From positions 1 through 64,000 of the forward strand of contig LNQR01000081.1 of NCBI GenBank assembly GCA_001541255.1: DNA of 64,000 nucleotides. The letters are read 5' to 3'. Source of the DNA: Candidatus Magnetominusculus xianensis. Its GTDB lineage: Bacteria > Nitrospirota > Thermodesulfovibrionia > Thermodesulfovibrionales > Magnetobacteriaceae. The notes beneath the pieces are model-generated. The model did not search any database, was not told the DNA's origin, and worked only from the letters and a program-made list of their open reading frames with translations. Positions 44,436-52,676 of the stretch are shown one piece after another (the stretch's first letter is position 1; every line of letters starts with the position of its first letter). The position numbers were made by a program, and so were the translations under genes.

Positions 44436-44879
44436 TTAGTACTGTATCTGACCGCTGCGCTTTGTAATAGACGTCAGTGTTATTTCAGCCGTTGAGATAG
44501 TCTGCCCGTCAACGCTGACATTTGTCCTGAAGATATACAAGGGGGGGAATTTCTTAATAAGCTCCGACTCTATGATGAGTACATCACCCGCCACAACTGA
44601 TTTGACATGGTGTGCATCGTTAATCATCGTCAGAAAGGCCATTTCGATTTCCTCAGCTTCAAGGACAAGCCCGGAGGCCTGGGCCATTGCCTCTACAAGC
44701 AGCACAAAAGGAAAACACTGTTGTCCAACACTGCCAGCTGAGGCGCTAAACACTTCCTCACCCGCAGTAACCACCTTCAATGCCTTAATGCGCTGCCCCT
44801 TTTCAATCTCCAACACCTTCTCAATAAAGATAAATGGTTCAGCGTGCGGCAGCCGTTTAACTAGTTCGTGCTTGTTCAT
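44436..44879 (-). CDS. FabZ-like hotdog protein lacking the catalytic His motif
   Basis: A 147-residue hotdog protein. The N-terminus RLPHAEPFIFIEKVLEIEKG matches 3-hydroxyacyl-ACP dehydratases, and the central helix VEAMAQASG with E63 is kept. The segment that normally reads HFPG.P.MPG is instead SAGSVGQQCFPF, with no His. Loss of the catalytic His implies it is not a standard dehydratase; it resembles ApeP/FabZ-like accessory proteins or an acyl-chain binder. Function uncertain. It begins a 280-bp gap before the SdpI-like gene. Confidence 0.75.
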   Translation of the reverse strand: MNKHELVKRLPHAEPFIFIEKVLEIEKGQRIKALKVVTAGEEVFSASAGSVGQQCFPFVLLVEAMAQASGLVLEAEEIEMAFLTMINDAHHVKSVVAGDVLIIESELIKKFPPLYIFRTNVSVDGQTISTAEITLTSITKRSGQIQY

Positions 44880-44940
44880 CTACCATATCCCACAATATCA
44901 ATTATCTTAGCACATCCCACATCTGATATTTATTTAACGG

Positions 44941-44982
44941 AGTACAACAGTACTTTTTTCATGGCAGCGTTTCATGGCAGCG
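44941..44982. repeat. Short hairpin and 13-bp tandem duplication
   Basis: AGTAC-AACA-GTACT followed by a T run (44941-44959) and then TTTCATGGCAGCG twice in tandem (44957-44969, 44970-44982). They sit in the otherwise empty 280 bp between the FabZ-like gene and the SdpI-like gene. The hairpin plus T run could be a weak plus-strand terminator. Confidence 0.45.
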
Positions 44983-45160
44983 ATAGTATAACATTTTTGG
45001 GCTGCTATTTTATTGATGATGAATTAGTCTATCAACATGCACCGTCCCTAATTACCTGCACGCAGCTTGACATCCCCCCGAACTATATGATTAAATAGGC
45101 AATTCGCTATATTGCGTGATTCGCATTTTTCTAAGTGTTAGAGGGTTGACAGGAGGACGA

Positions 45161-45487
45161 GTGTTCGACCAGCCGTTTATCGTACCTGCCCTTATTATTC
45201 TGCTTATATCTGTACCGCTTGTAATAGGTATCATACCCAGAAATAATTTCTACGGTGTTAGAAACAAAAAAACGCTCTCAGGCGATTATTTCTGGTACAA
45301 GGGCAACAGGTTTGGAGGCTGGACGTTGATAGCCGCAAGTCTGACATACATGCTAACGGCGGCAGCATTCCCATACAACAATGCAGTAGTTGATAATTTC
45401 TCAATCTGGCAGATACATCTTGGTGTCTTATTGTTATCATTGATAGGGAGTCTTGTCTTTACTTTTATATATATCAAGAGGTTATAG
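45161..45487 (+). CDS. SdpI-family membrane protein
   Basis: A 108-residue protein from GTG 45161, chosen because AGGAGG (45151-45156) sits just upstream; a longer frame to 45116 lacks such a site. Three membrane helices, with the SdpI signature after the first: VIGIIPRNNFYGVRNKKTLSGDYFWYKGNRFGGW. In Bacillus SdpI gives immunity to the SdpC toxin, but stand-alone homologues are widespread and of unknown role. No SdpC-like toxin is nearby. Confidence 0.8.
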   Translation: MFDQPFIVPALIILLISVPLVIGIIPRNNFYGVRNKKTLSGDYFWYKGNRFGGWTLIAASLTYMLTAAAFPYNNAVVDNFSIWQIHLGVLLLSLIGSLVFTFIYIKRL

Positions 45488-45651
45488 CATCTCTAAAGTT
45501 TCACCGACAGCAGGTAGAAAAAAATACGCTGCTAATGATATACTACCTTACTACTGATGTTATATTGGGAATTGCGAATGTTGACAGGCCGGTATCTCCA
45601 TTACCTTCTGGACGATAAAACGGCATCTTTATATTTAAGGGGACTTAACGG

Positions 45652-47244
45652 GTGACAATTACCCTGTTAGCACCTACCTCACCGGATATATCTGCCTTTG
45701 GTGTTCGCGCCCTGTCTGCGTATTTAAAACTGCATGGCAAGGAAGTCAGACTTATATTTCTGCCCGGCGGTGTTGAGAAATTCAAATACCGCCATGGGTT
45801 TAAATACGAATACGACAAACACGTTGTCGAGCAAGTTGTAGAACTCTGCCGCGGCTCAGGGCTTGTCGGCATATCATTCATGAGCAACTATCTTGACAGG
45901 GCGATGCAGCTTGCCGCTGCGGTTAAATCTGCCCTTGACGTCCCGCTGGCAGTCGGTGGCATACATCCAACTGTGATGCCAGAAGAATGTCTTAATTTTG
46001 CAGACATTGTCTGTGTTGGTGAGGGTGAGGAGGCCGTCCTTGAGCTTGTCAACCGTATTGAACAGGGTATGGATTACTCAGATATTAAGAACCTCTGCGT
46101 CAGGAAAAACGGCTCAGTCATCCGCAATCCCCTGCGCCCGCTCACACAAAACCTTGACGACCTGCCGCACTACGATTTTTCCCTTGACGGGCACTATGTC
46201 TATGACAATATAAAGAAATCTATTGAACCTATGACCAAAGACCTGCTTAAGCGCTCCTTCCCGCTTGAGCCGCACCTTGAGGGTTCATTTAATGATTCAT
46301 ACAAACGGACGATTTCATATAAGACACTGACAACACGCGGCTGTCCGCACCACTGCACGTTTTGTGCAGAGAAGACGCTGGCAGATATGTACACAGGGCA
46401 GCGCTACCTACGTAAGCGCGGCTTTGCCCATATTATGGAAGAACTGCTATGGGTCAAGCGTGAGCTGCCGTTTGTTGAGAGCATATTTCTCTTTGACGAC
46501 ACGTTCTTAGTCCGCTCGAACGAGGAGATTAAGGAATTCTCAAAGATTTATAAAGAGACCATCGGTCTGCCATTTCACATTCAGGCAAGCCCCTCGACCG
46601 TTACAGAAGAAAAGATGCAGTACCTGACAGATGCCGGTCTCGTGTTCGTAGAAATGGGGATTCAATCGATGAGTACAATGGCGAAGGACCTTTACAAGCG
46701 AAACGTCTCTGAGGAGTCAATACTCAAGGCCGCTGCGATTTTCCATAAATACCGCCATAAGATATATCCCCCGTGCTATCACGTAATCCTGGATAACCCA
46801 TGGGAAAAGCCGGAGGACGTAATTGAGACACTCTCACTTGTGTTGAAGCTGCCAAGTCCGTTCTGGCTGAAGCGTGCGTCTCTGGTGTGTTTCCCCGGCA
46901 CTGATCTATATAACAAGGCAAGACGCGATGAAATTATACAGACCGAAGAGGACGAATGGCGGGAGATATATGCCAAACACCTGCACACGCCGCACGGTTC
47001 ATATGTAAATTTTCTGATGTATTTAGCAGGCTTCTCACGCCTGCCGCGCGCCATTATAAGCCTGCTGTCACGCGGTGTATTCGTCAATCTGTTAGAAAAA
47101 GAAAAACTCACCGGCCTCTACAATGAACTTAACAGACTTGGAGAGACATCGATTATAGCTGCCAAAGGTCTCCGCTCCCTGCTCAAGGGGGATTTCCGGC
47201 GTATATACAGATATTTTATTAAGGTCACATCCAAGACATCATAG
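45652..47244 (+). CDS. B12-binding-domain radical SAM protein
   Basis: A 530-residue protein. Residues 1-140 are a cobalamin-binding-type Rossmann domain (LSAYLKLHG, VGISFMSNY, VGGIHPTVMPE). The radical SAM core follows, with C231-x3-C235-x2-C238 (GCPHHCTFC) for the 4Fe-4S cluster. The cobalamin 'DxHxxG' is not clear, as in many members that bind B12 base-off. Such enzymes often methylate or rearrange lipids, cofactors or natural products; the substrate is unknown. GTG 45652 has GGGG nine bases before it. Confidence 0.87.
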   Translation: MTITLLAPTSPDISAFGVRALSAYLKLHGKEVRLIFLPGGVEKFKYRHGFKYEYDKHVVEQVVELCRGSGLVGISFMSNYLDRAMQLAAAVKSALDVPLAVGGIHPTVMPEECLNFADIVCVGEGEEAVLELVNRIEQGMDYSDIKNLCVRKNGSVIRNPLRPLTQNLDDLPHYDFSLDGHYVYDNIKKSIEPMTKDLLKRSFPLEPHLEGSFNDSYKRTISYKTLTTRGCPHHCTFCAEKTLADMYTGQRYLRKRGFAHIMEELLWVKRELPFVESIFLFDDTFLVRSNEEIKEFSKIYKETIGLPFHIQASPSTVTEEKMQYLTDAGLVFVEMGIQSMSTMAKDLYKRNVSEESILKAAAIFHKYRHKIYPPCYHVILDNPWEKPEDVIETLSLVLKLPSPFWLKRASLVCFPGTDLYNKARRDEIIQTEEDEWREIYAKHLHTPHGSYVNFLMYLAGFSRLPRAIISLLSRGVFVNLLEKEKLTGLYNELNRLGETSIIAAKGLRSLLKGDFRRIYRYFIKVTSKTS

Positions 47245-47269
47245 GGCGTAAGAGCTGTAACTGCCGCAG

Positions 47270-48118
47270 ATGAACAAAACATTTTTGATATTAAAGCAGT
47301 ACATACTGATATTTGTTGGGGCACTGATAGCTTCCGTAGGGCTTGAGATTTTTTTAATACCCAATAACATAATAGACGGCGGCGTCACAGGTGTGTCTAT
47401 TATTTCAGGGTATCTGACAGGCTACCCTGTTGGGGTTTTTATCTTTGTGCTGAACCTGCCTTTTGTTGTGATAGGATATAAATATATTGGCAAGTCTTTT
47501 ACAGCTTCAACCTTTTTTGCGATAACCTGTCTGTCGGTGATGATAACGCTGCTGCATCCTGTGCCGGGGCTGACAAAGGATTTGCTGCTTGCAGCGGTTT
47601 TTGGGGGGATATTCCTGGGCATAGGCACAGGGCTGATAATAAGGTATGGCGGGTCTTTGGATGGAACAGAGATAGTTGCCATACTTTTGGATAAAAGAAC
47701 TGGGTTTACAGTTGGCGAGGTTGTACTGTTTTTTAACATATTTATATTATCGAGCGCAGGGCTGGTGTTTGGATGGGACAGGGCAATGTACTCACTGTTG
47801 GCTTATTTGCTTGCATTTAAGGTTATTGATATCACCATAGAGGGCGTCGATGGGACTAAGGCCGTGCTTATAGTGTCGCAAAGAGCAGAGATTATAGCAG
47901 AAGAGCTTATGTCACGCCTGGGTAGAGGCGTGACATTTTTTCAGGGCAGGGGGGCATTCTCAGGTCAGTCACGGATGATTATTTATTCAATTATCTCAAG
48001 ACTTGAAATAGCCAAGATGAAATCAATTGTCTCAGAGATAGATTCAAATGCCTTTGTCAGCATATTCGACGTCCATGAGGTGCTTGGCGGAACGCTGCAT
48101 AAAAGAAAGCAGTTATAA
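47270..48118 (+). CDS. YitT-family membrane protein (DUF161 and DUF2179)
   Basis: A 282-residue protein with about six membrane helices (residues 8-200), including EIFLIPNNIIDGGVTGVSII and RYGGSLDGTEIVAILL, typical of YitT. A C-terminal DUF2179 domain (about 205-282: VSQRAEIIAEELMSRLGRGVTFFQGRGAFSG) follows. Transport or sensing roles are proposed but not settled. It follows the radical SAM gene by 25 nt and may be cotranscribed. Confidence 0.87.
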   Translation: MNKTFLILKQYILIFVGALIASVGLEIFLIPNNIIDGGVTGVSIISGYLTGYPVGVFIFVLNLPFVVIGYKYIGKSFTASTFFAITCLSVMITLLHPVPGLTKDLLLAAVFGGIFLGIGTGLIIRYGGSLDGTEIVAILLDKRTGFTVGEVVLFFNIFILSSAGLVFGWDRAMYSLLAYLLAFKVIDITIEGVDGTKAVLIVSQRAEIIAEELMSRLGRGVTFFQGRGAFSGQSRMIIYSIISRLEIAKMKSIVSEIDSNAFVSIFDVHEVLGGTLHKRKQL

Positions 48119-48208
48119 TTTTACACACTATTCACCAGCCCCCTATTACAGTACACTTCCTCTGTACTATTCAATATTTTTCTTGACAACACAGGAGCTT
48201 TTGATGTA

Positions 48209-48625
48209 GTGTTGATGATGACAAGCAGTAAGTTTGAAGTACTACTTCTGGACGACGAGCCGATTGTAGGCAAGCGTCTGAGGCCTGCCATTCTGAAATT
48301 AGGCTGTGGGGTTGAGGTCTTCGAGAGCCCTGCTAAGGCGATAAAGAGAATAAACGAGAAGGAATTTGACGTAGTAGTCACAGACATTCGCATGGACGAA
48401 ATAGACGGCATAGAGGTGCTGGAGTATGTAACGAAGAAATCGAGCCGAACAAAGGTAATCATGATAACCGGCTATGCCATGATGGAGCTGGCACGTCAGG
48501 CGATGGAAAAAGGTGCCTTTGATTTCATTGCAAAGCCGTTCAAGCCGGAAGACTTACGAGTGGTAATCGTAAAAGCAGCAGAAGCGTTAGGCGTAAAATT
48601 AACCCTCTCTCATGAACCGCAGTAA
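48209..48625 (+). CDS. Stand-alone response regulator (receiver only)
   Basis: A 138-residue receiver domain with acidic pair D15/D16, phospho-acceptor D59 (VVVTDIRMDEIDG), the switch Thr in MITGYA and the conserved Lys in AKPF. It has no output domain. The kinase gene follows 83 nt downstream, so the pair is a two-component system acting by protein contact or phosphorelay. Start GTG 48209 (two ATG follow at once); AGGAG lies 11 nt upstream. Confidence 0.88.
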   Translation: MLMMTSSKFEVLLLDDEPIVGKRLRPAILKLGCGVEVFESPAKAIKRINEKEFDVVVTDIRMDEIDGIEVLEYVTKKSSRTKVIMITGYAMMELARQAMEKGAFDFIAKPFKPEDLRVVIVKAAEALGVKLTLSHEPQ

Positions 48626-48705
48626 TCTATGCATTATTTATTAAGAGACGGCACACTGGCAGGCTCTTCAAATCATCGCAAAATTGTGGGCTAAATTGTG
48701 GAGAT

Positions 48706-50313
48706 GTGATGTTCAACAATTGTCTTGATAAATGGTATAAATGCGCACTGCAGCGTCTTAAGCGCGTCCTTGATGCTGCCGTAGAAAGGCAGGCCATTCG
48801 TGACGCCTCAGACGACGGTGACAGTTCATTAAGGAAACCAGACAGGGTACTACGATTTACAATTAAGGCGCATGTATATATCGGTTTCGTATTTGCCTTC
48901 CTGATAGCCTTCTCCATCGGCATAGCGCTTGTTATCACGCTGCTTATGATGGATAGAAATTTGGAGGTAGTAGAGATATCAAATAAATATGTATACCATA
49001 TATTAGAGGCGCGCAGCTACGAGAAGGATTTTCTCCTGAATGGGGTCGGCTTAAAGGATGCCATCAAAAATATAAGGGCGTTGAAAGACCTATTCTTAGA
49101 ACACTATGGCGAAATCAAAAAGATAGTAGGAAGCAATGACCTGTTGTCGAAGACCGATAAATACGGCAAGCTGCTCGAAACCCTCGAAGACCTTCAGGCA
49201 GTGACCGTCTCATCTGCTGAATTATCTGCCAGACGGGAAAAAATAAAAGATGAGCTGCAGGCGCTCGGAGGCGAAATGGTAATCGTCGCAAAGGAGCTGA
49301 TGAGAAAGGAACGGGATTCCCTTGATAAGTCAATGCTTTTGTTCAGGGTAGTTCATATATATGCGGCGGTATTTTTAATCTTGTTTATAACCTTTATTTT
49401 GCATCTTTTGGGTTTCAGGGTGTTAAGGACACTAAACCGTTTTACTGTATATATGAGCCAGATATCCTCAAGCAGACACTCAAAATTTCAGTCATCGTCG
49501 TTTTACAGGGATGAATTCTCAGACTTGTCTGGTGTTCTTGAACAACTGGTCAAGGAATATGACAGACAGCAGACTATAATCTCTCAATCCCACAAGCTGC
49601 GGGCCGTGGGCACATTGACTGCCGGAGTTGCACACGAGCTTAATAATCCGATTAACAATATCACGCTCACCGCACATATGCTCCTTGAGGACTACCTGGA
49701 ACTGTCAGACGACGAACGCCTCGACATGATAAAAGACCTGATTGACGAGGCCGGAAGGGCGCGTCTTATCGTACGCAACCTGCTTGACTTTGCGCGCGAG
49801 AGCGAGAGCATAATGGAGCCTATTGGTATTGGAGATGTGCTGGAGGAGACATTAAAAATATCAGGAAGCCAGGTAAAACTTGCTGGCGTAAATATAGAAC
49901 TAAAAATTGCGCCGAATCTCCCTCGCATACACGGCGACAGACACCAGCTCCAACAGGTGTTTCTGAACCTGCTCTTAAATGCCCTCGACGTATCAACCAA
50001 AGGAGGACATTTGAAAATAGAAGTAGCGATGGCTGATGAGGACAACTTTGTGGCCGTGAAAGTAACTGACTTCGGGCAGGGAATCCCGGACCACATACTT
50101 CATCACATATTCGATCCATTCTTCACGACAAAGACCAAGGGAAAGGGTACTGGGCTTGGCCTTTCAGTATCCCAGGGAATAATCGCAAAGCACGGCGGGC
50201 ATATCACCGTCAGCACCAAGCAACAACGCGGTACGACATTTACTGTGAAACTTCCCATTACCACTATCCCGGCTGATTTTAGCCACTCACAGGTGCTGCT
50301 GAACAATCAGTAA
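48706..50313 (+). CDS. Membrane sensor histidine kinase
   Basis: A 535-residue kinase: a cytoplasmic N-terminal stretch of about 50 residues, helix 1 (about 55-82), an extracytoplasmic helical sensor (about 85-215), helix 2 (about 217-238), linker, HisKA with phospho-accepting H310 in AGVAHELNNPIN, and HATPase with NLLLNALD, DFGQGIPDHI and GKGTGLGLS. It probably phosphorylates the receiver encoded upstream. Signal unknown; it lies before two secreted polysaccharide enzymes. Start GTG 48706 or ATG 48709. Confidence 0.9.
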   Translation: MMFNNCLDKWYKCALQRLKRVLDAAVERQAIRDASDDGDSSLRKPDRVLRFTIKAHVYIGFVFAFLIAFSIGIALVITLLMMDRNLEVVEISNKYVYHILEARSYEKDFLLNGVGLKDAIKNIRALKDLFLEHYGEIKKIVGSNDLLSKTDKYGKLLETLEDLQAVTVSSAELSARREKIKDELQALGGEMVIVAKELMRKERDSLDKSMLLFRVVHIYAAVFLILFITFILHLLGFRVLRTLNRFTVYMSQISSSRHSKFQSSSFYRDEFSDLSGVLEQLVKEYDRQQTIISQSHKLRAVGTLTAGVAHELNNPINNITLTAHMLLEDYLELSDDERLDMIKDLIDEAGRARLIVRNLLDFARESESIMEPIGIGDVLEETLKISGSQVKLAGVNIELKIAPNLPRIHGDRHQLQQVFLNLLLNALDVSTKGGHLKIEVAMADEDNFVAVKVTDFGQGIPDHILHHIFDPFFTTKTKGKGTGLGLSVSQGIIAKHGGHITVSTKQQRGTTFTVKLPITTIPADFSHSQVLLNNQ

Positions 50314-50429
50314 AAATGGCGTCTGCTAAACTCCCAAAATGCCAAATATTTTTTTCACCGAAACAAATAGCTTGCAGAATTTATGATTTTTCGTTTATCA
50401 TTGAGATTATATCAAGGAGGATTTTTAGT

Positions 50430-51206
50430 ATGAGAATCAAATGGTCGGTTGCCTTAACACTGGTTGTGTTTATGTTGATTGTCGTTCCTGCGGCGTCTGC
50501 CTCTACTAAAAAAGCTGCGGCCGGGGTGCCGATATTGCTCTATCACCGGCTTGGGCCAACCGTTGCCGACAGCATGACTATAACGACACCAGTTTTCGAG
50601 TCACACTTAAAATATCTCAAGCAAAACGGCTACACCGTAGTCCCGCTTAGGCAGGTGATTGACAGCCTGAAAAACAAAAAACCCCTTCCGGAACATGCAG
50701 TGGTAATCGTTACCGACGATGCTCATAAGTCTATCTATACCGATATGCTGCCGCTTATAAAGAAATACCAGGTACCTGTTACCCTTTTTATATACCCTTC
50801 GGCAATCTCAAACGCCTCATATGCCATGACATGGAATCAATTGAAAGAGCTGAAAGAGACGGGACTTTTTGATTTTCAGTCACACACGTACTGGCACCCA
50901 AATTTCAAGAGAGAAAAAAAGAAACTAGACCAGAAGGAATACGAGAAACTCGTGGAGACACAGTTAAAGAAATCTAAGGATAAGCTGGAGAAGGAGTTTG
51001 GTGCAAAGATAGACCTGCTTGCGTGGCCATTCGGGATATACGACGACTATCTGATGGGCAAGGCGTCTGAGGCAGGGTATGCGGCTGCGTTTTCTATCGA
51101 GCGGCGCCCGGTCAGAAGCGGTGACAACATGATGTCGCTGCCGCGCTTCCTTCTTGAGAATTCTAACCAGGGGAAGTCGTTTGAGAGGTTGTTAACAGAG
51201 AATTGA
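50430..51206 (+). CDS. Exported polysaccharide deacetylase (NodB/CE4)
   Basis: A 258-residue protein from ATG 50430, which has AGGAGG ten bases upstream and begins a signal peptide (about 1-25, ending AASAS). The NodB motifs are VIVTDDAHKS (Asp pair) and SHTYWHP (H-x3-H metal site), followed by DLLAWPFGIYDD. It should remove acetyl groups from an N-acetylated surface polysaccharide in the periplasm. It lies just upstream of a secreted DUF4015 hydrolase. Confidence 0.88.
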   Translation: MRIKWSVALTLVVFMLIVVPAASASTKKAAAGVPILLYHRLGPTVADSMTITTPVFESHLKYLKQNGYTVVPLRQVIDSLKNKKPLPEHAVVIVTDDAHKSIYTDMLPLIKKYQVPVTLFIYPSAISNASYAMTWNQLKELKETGLFDFQSHTYWHPNFKREKKKLDQKEYEKLVETQLKKSKDKLEKEFGAKIDLLAWPFGIYDDYLMGKASEAGYAAAFSIERRPVRSGDNMMSLPRFLLENSNQGKSFERLLTEN

Positions 51207-51220
51207 TTAAAATTCTAAAT

Positions 51221-51275
51221 AGGTGACAGGAGATGCCAGGAGATGCCAGGAGATGCCAGGAGATGCCAGGAGATG
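51221..51275 (+). repeat. 10-bp tandem repeat containing ribosome-binding sites and ATG codons
   Basis: Four exact copies of AGATGCCAGG occupy 51231-51270, preceded by a variant AGGTGACAGG (51221-51230) and followed by AGATG. Across each junction the text reads CCAGGAGATG, i.e. a Shine-Dalgarno core beside an ATG. The unit is not a multiple of three, so copy-number change would shift upstream frames and the number of ribosome landing sites before the hydrolase gene. Confidence 0.85.
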
Positions 51276-51281
51276 AATAAG

Positions 51282-52676
51282 ATGAAACCAGTAGTCAGGT
51301 ATTTTGCAGCAACACTGTTTTGCGTAGCGCTTTTATTTAACGGGGCATACGCGCAGGATGTTAAGGTTATCGATTCCATGTCAAAAAAAGCAATTAAAAA
51401 TGCTACCGTACAGGTAGACAACACTACACTTGTGACCAACGAAGTCGGCATAGCCGCTTTAAATGTCCCATTATCACCGTCAAGCAAAATATCTGCAAAA
51501 TCTCCGGGATACACAAGGACTGAGGTTGCCCCTTCGCAGGGTACTGCGGCAATTGAGATACCTCTGAGACCGTTTGAACCGAAGGCCCTTTATTTATCCA
51601 TGTACGGTGTGTCCAGTAAGAAACTGCGAAACGCCGCCCTGAAACTCATTGAAGAAACAGAAATCAATGCACTCGTTATTGACGTAAAAAGCGACTGGGG
51701 TGTGCTGAACTACAAGAGTTCCATCCCGCTTGCCGCTGAAATCGGCGGACAAAAAGTGATACTTGTTAAAGACTTAAAAGAGATGGTCAAGACTTATAAA
51801 GATAAAGGCATATATATGATAGCTCGAATTGTTGTATTTAAGGACAAACCGTTGGCAGAGGCACGGCGTGACCTTGCAGTAAAGACTCAGAGCGGAGACC
51901 TCTGGCGTGACAAGGAAAAACTCGCATGGGTTGATCCTTTCAGAAAAGAGGTATGGGACTACAATATTGATGTAGCTATTGAGGCCGCAAAGAGCGGATT
52001 TGATGAAATACAGTTTGATTACGTGCGGTTTCCCGATTCGTTAAAACCAAAGTTTTCCAAGCCAAGCACTGAGGAGGCCAGAGTGAAGGCAATCACCGGG
52101 TTTCTTCAGGAGGCCAAGAGAAGGCTTGCCCCCTATAATGTATACATTGGCGCAGACATCTTTGGCTACGTATGCTGGAACAAAGATGATACGCAAATTG
52201 GCCAGAAACTCGAAGAACTCGCCGGTGTCCCAGACTACCTGTCACCAATGCTTTATCCATCGGGGTTTCAGTATGGAATCCCCGGCTACAAGAATCCTGT
52301 CCAAAATCCTAATAAAATAGTCTATCTGTCGCTTAAGAGGGCACAGGAGCGCACTCAACTACCTCCAAATCGTTTTAGGCCCTGGATACAGGCATTCAGG
52401 GATTATGCCTGGGACAGGAGGTTCTTCAAAGGAGAGCCGCTTAGGGAGCAGATAAAGGCTGCTGAACAGTTTGGCTCTCACGGCTGGATGCTCTGGAATC
52501 CTCAGAACAACTACTATCCTGAAGGATTAAGGCAAAAGTCCTCGCAGACAGCGCAAGCCCCCGTTCAGGCGGCGCCACCAGCCATGCAGGCGGCAGCACC
52601 TGCTAATCAGGCGTTGGCAGTCTCCCCCAACCGTCCGGCAGCTCAAGCGGTAACCCCGGTAGCTGCTGCTAAATAA
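51282..52676 (+). CDS. Exported DUF4015 putative glycoside hydrolase
   Basis: A 464-residue protein from ATG 51282, which sits 9 nt after the last AGGAG of the repeat; ATG 51273 is in frame but too close. Signal peptide about 1-23 (ending GAYAQ), a small carboxypeptidase-regulatory-like beta domain (about 25-95), then a TIM-barrel DUF4015 domain: LYLSMYGVSS, INALVIDVKSDWG, GFDEIQFDYVRFPD, YIGADIFGYVCW, YLSPMLYPSG, HGWMLWNP. An Ala/Pro/Gln-rich tail of about 45 residues ends the protein. It probably cuts a surface polysaccharide. Its 3' end overlaps cobB by 34 nt, tail to tail. Confidence 0.87.
   Translation: MKPVVRYFAATLFCVALLFNGAYAQDVKVIDSMSKKAIKNATVQVDNTTLVTNEVGIAALNVPLSPSSKISAKSPGYTRTEVAPSQGTAAIEIPLRPFEPKALYLSMYGVSSKKLRNAALKLIEETEINALVIDVKSDWGVLNYKSSIPLAAEIGGQKVILVKDLKEMVKTYKDKGIYMIARIVVFKDKPLAEARRDLAVKTQSGDLWRDKEKLAWVDPFRKEVWDYNIDVAIEAAKSGFDEIQFDYVRFPDSLKPKFSKPSTEEARVKAITGFLQEAKRRLAPYNVYIGADIFGYVCWNKDDTQIGQKLEELAGVPDYLSPMLYPSGFQYGIPGYKNPVQNPNKIVYLSLKRAQERTQLPPNRFRPWIQAFRDYAWDRRFFKGEPLREQIKAAEQFGSHGWMLWNPQNNYYPEGLRQKSSQTAQAPVQAAPPAMQAAAPANQALAVSPNRPAAQAVTPVAAAK

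Noticed and set aside
45066-45095. Promoter TTGACA with an AT-rich -10 before the SdpI-like gene
   Set aside because: The -35 is perfect but no hexamer at 16-18 bp resembles TATAAT well enough to choose one.
48121-48208. Terminator after the YitT-like gene
   Set aside because: The AGTAC/GTACT stem is only 5 bp with a 9-nt loop and a weak T tract; not strong enough to list.
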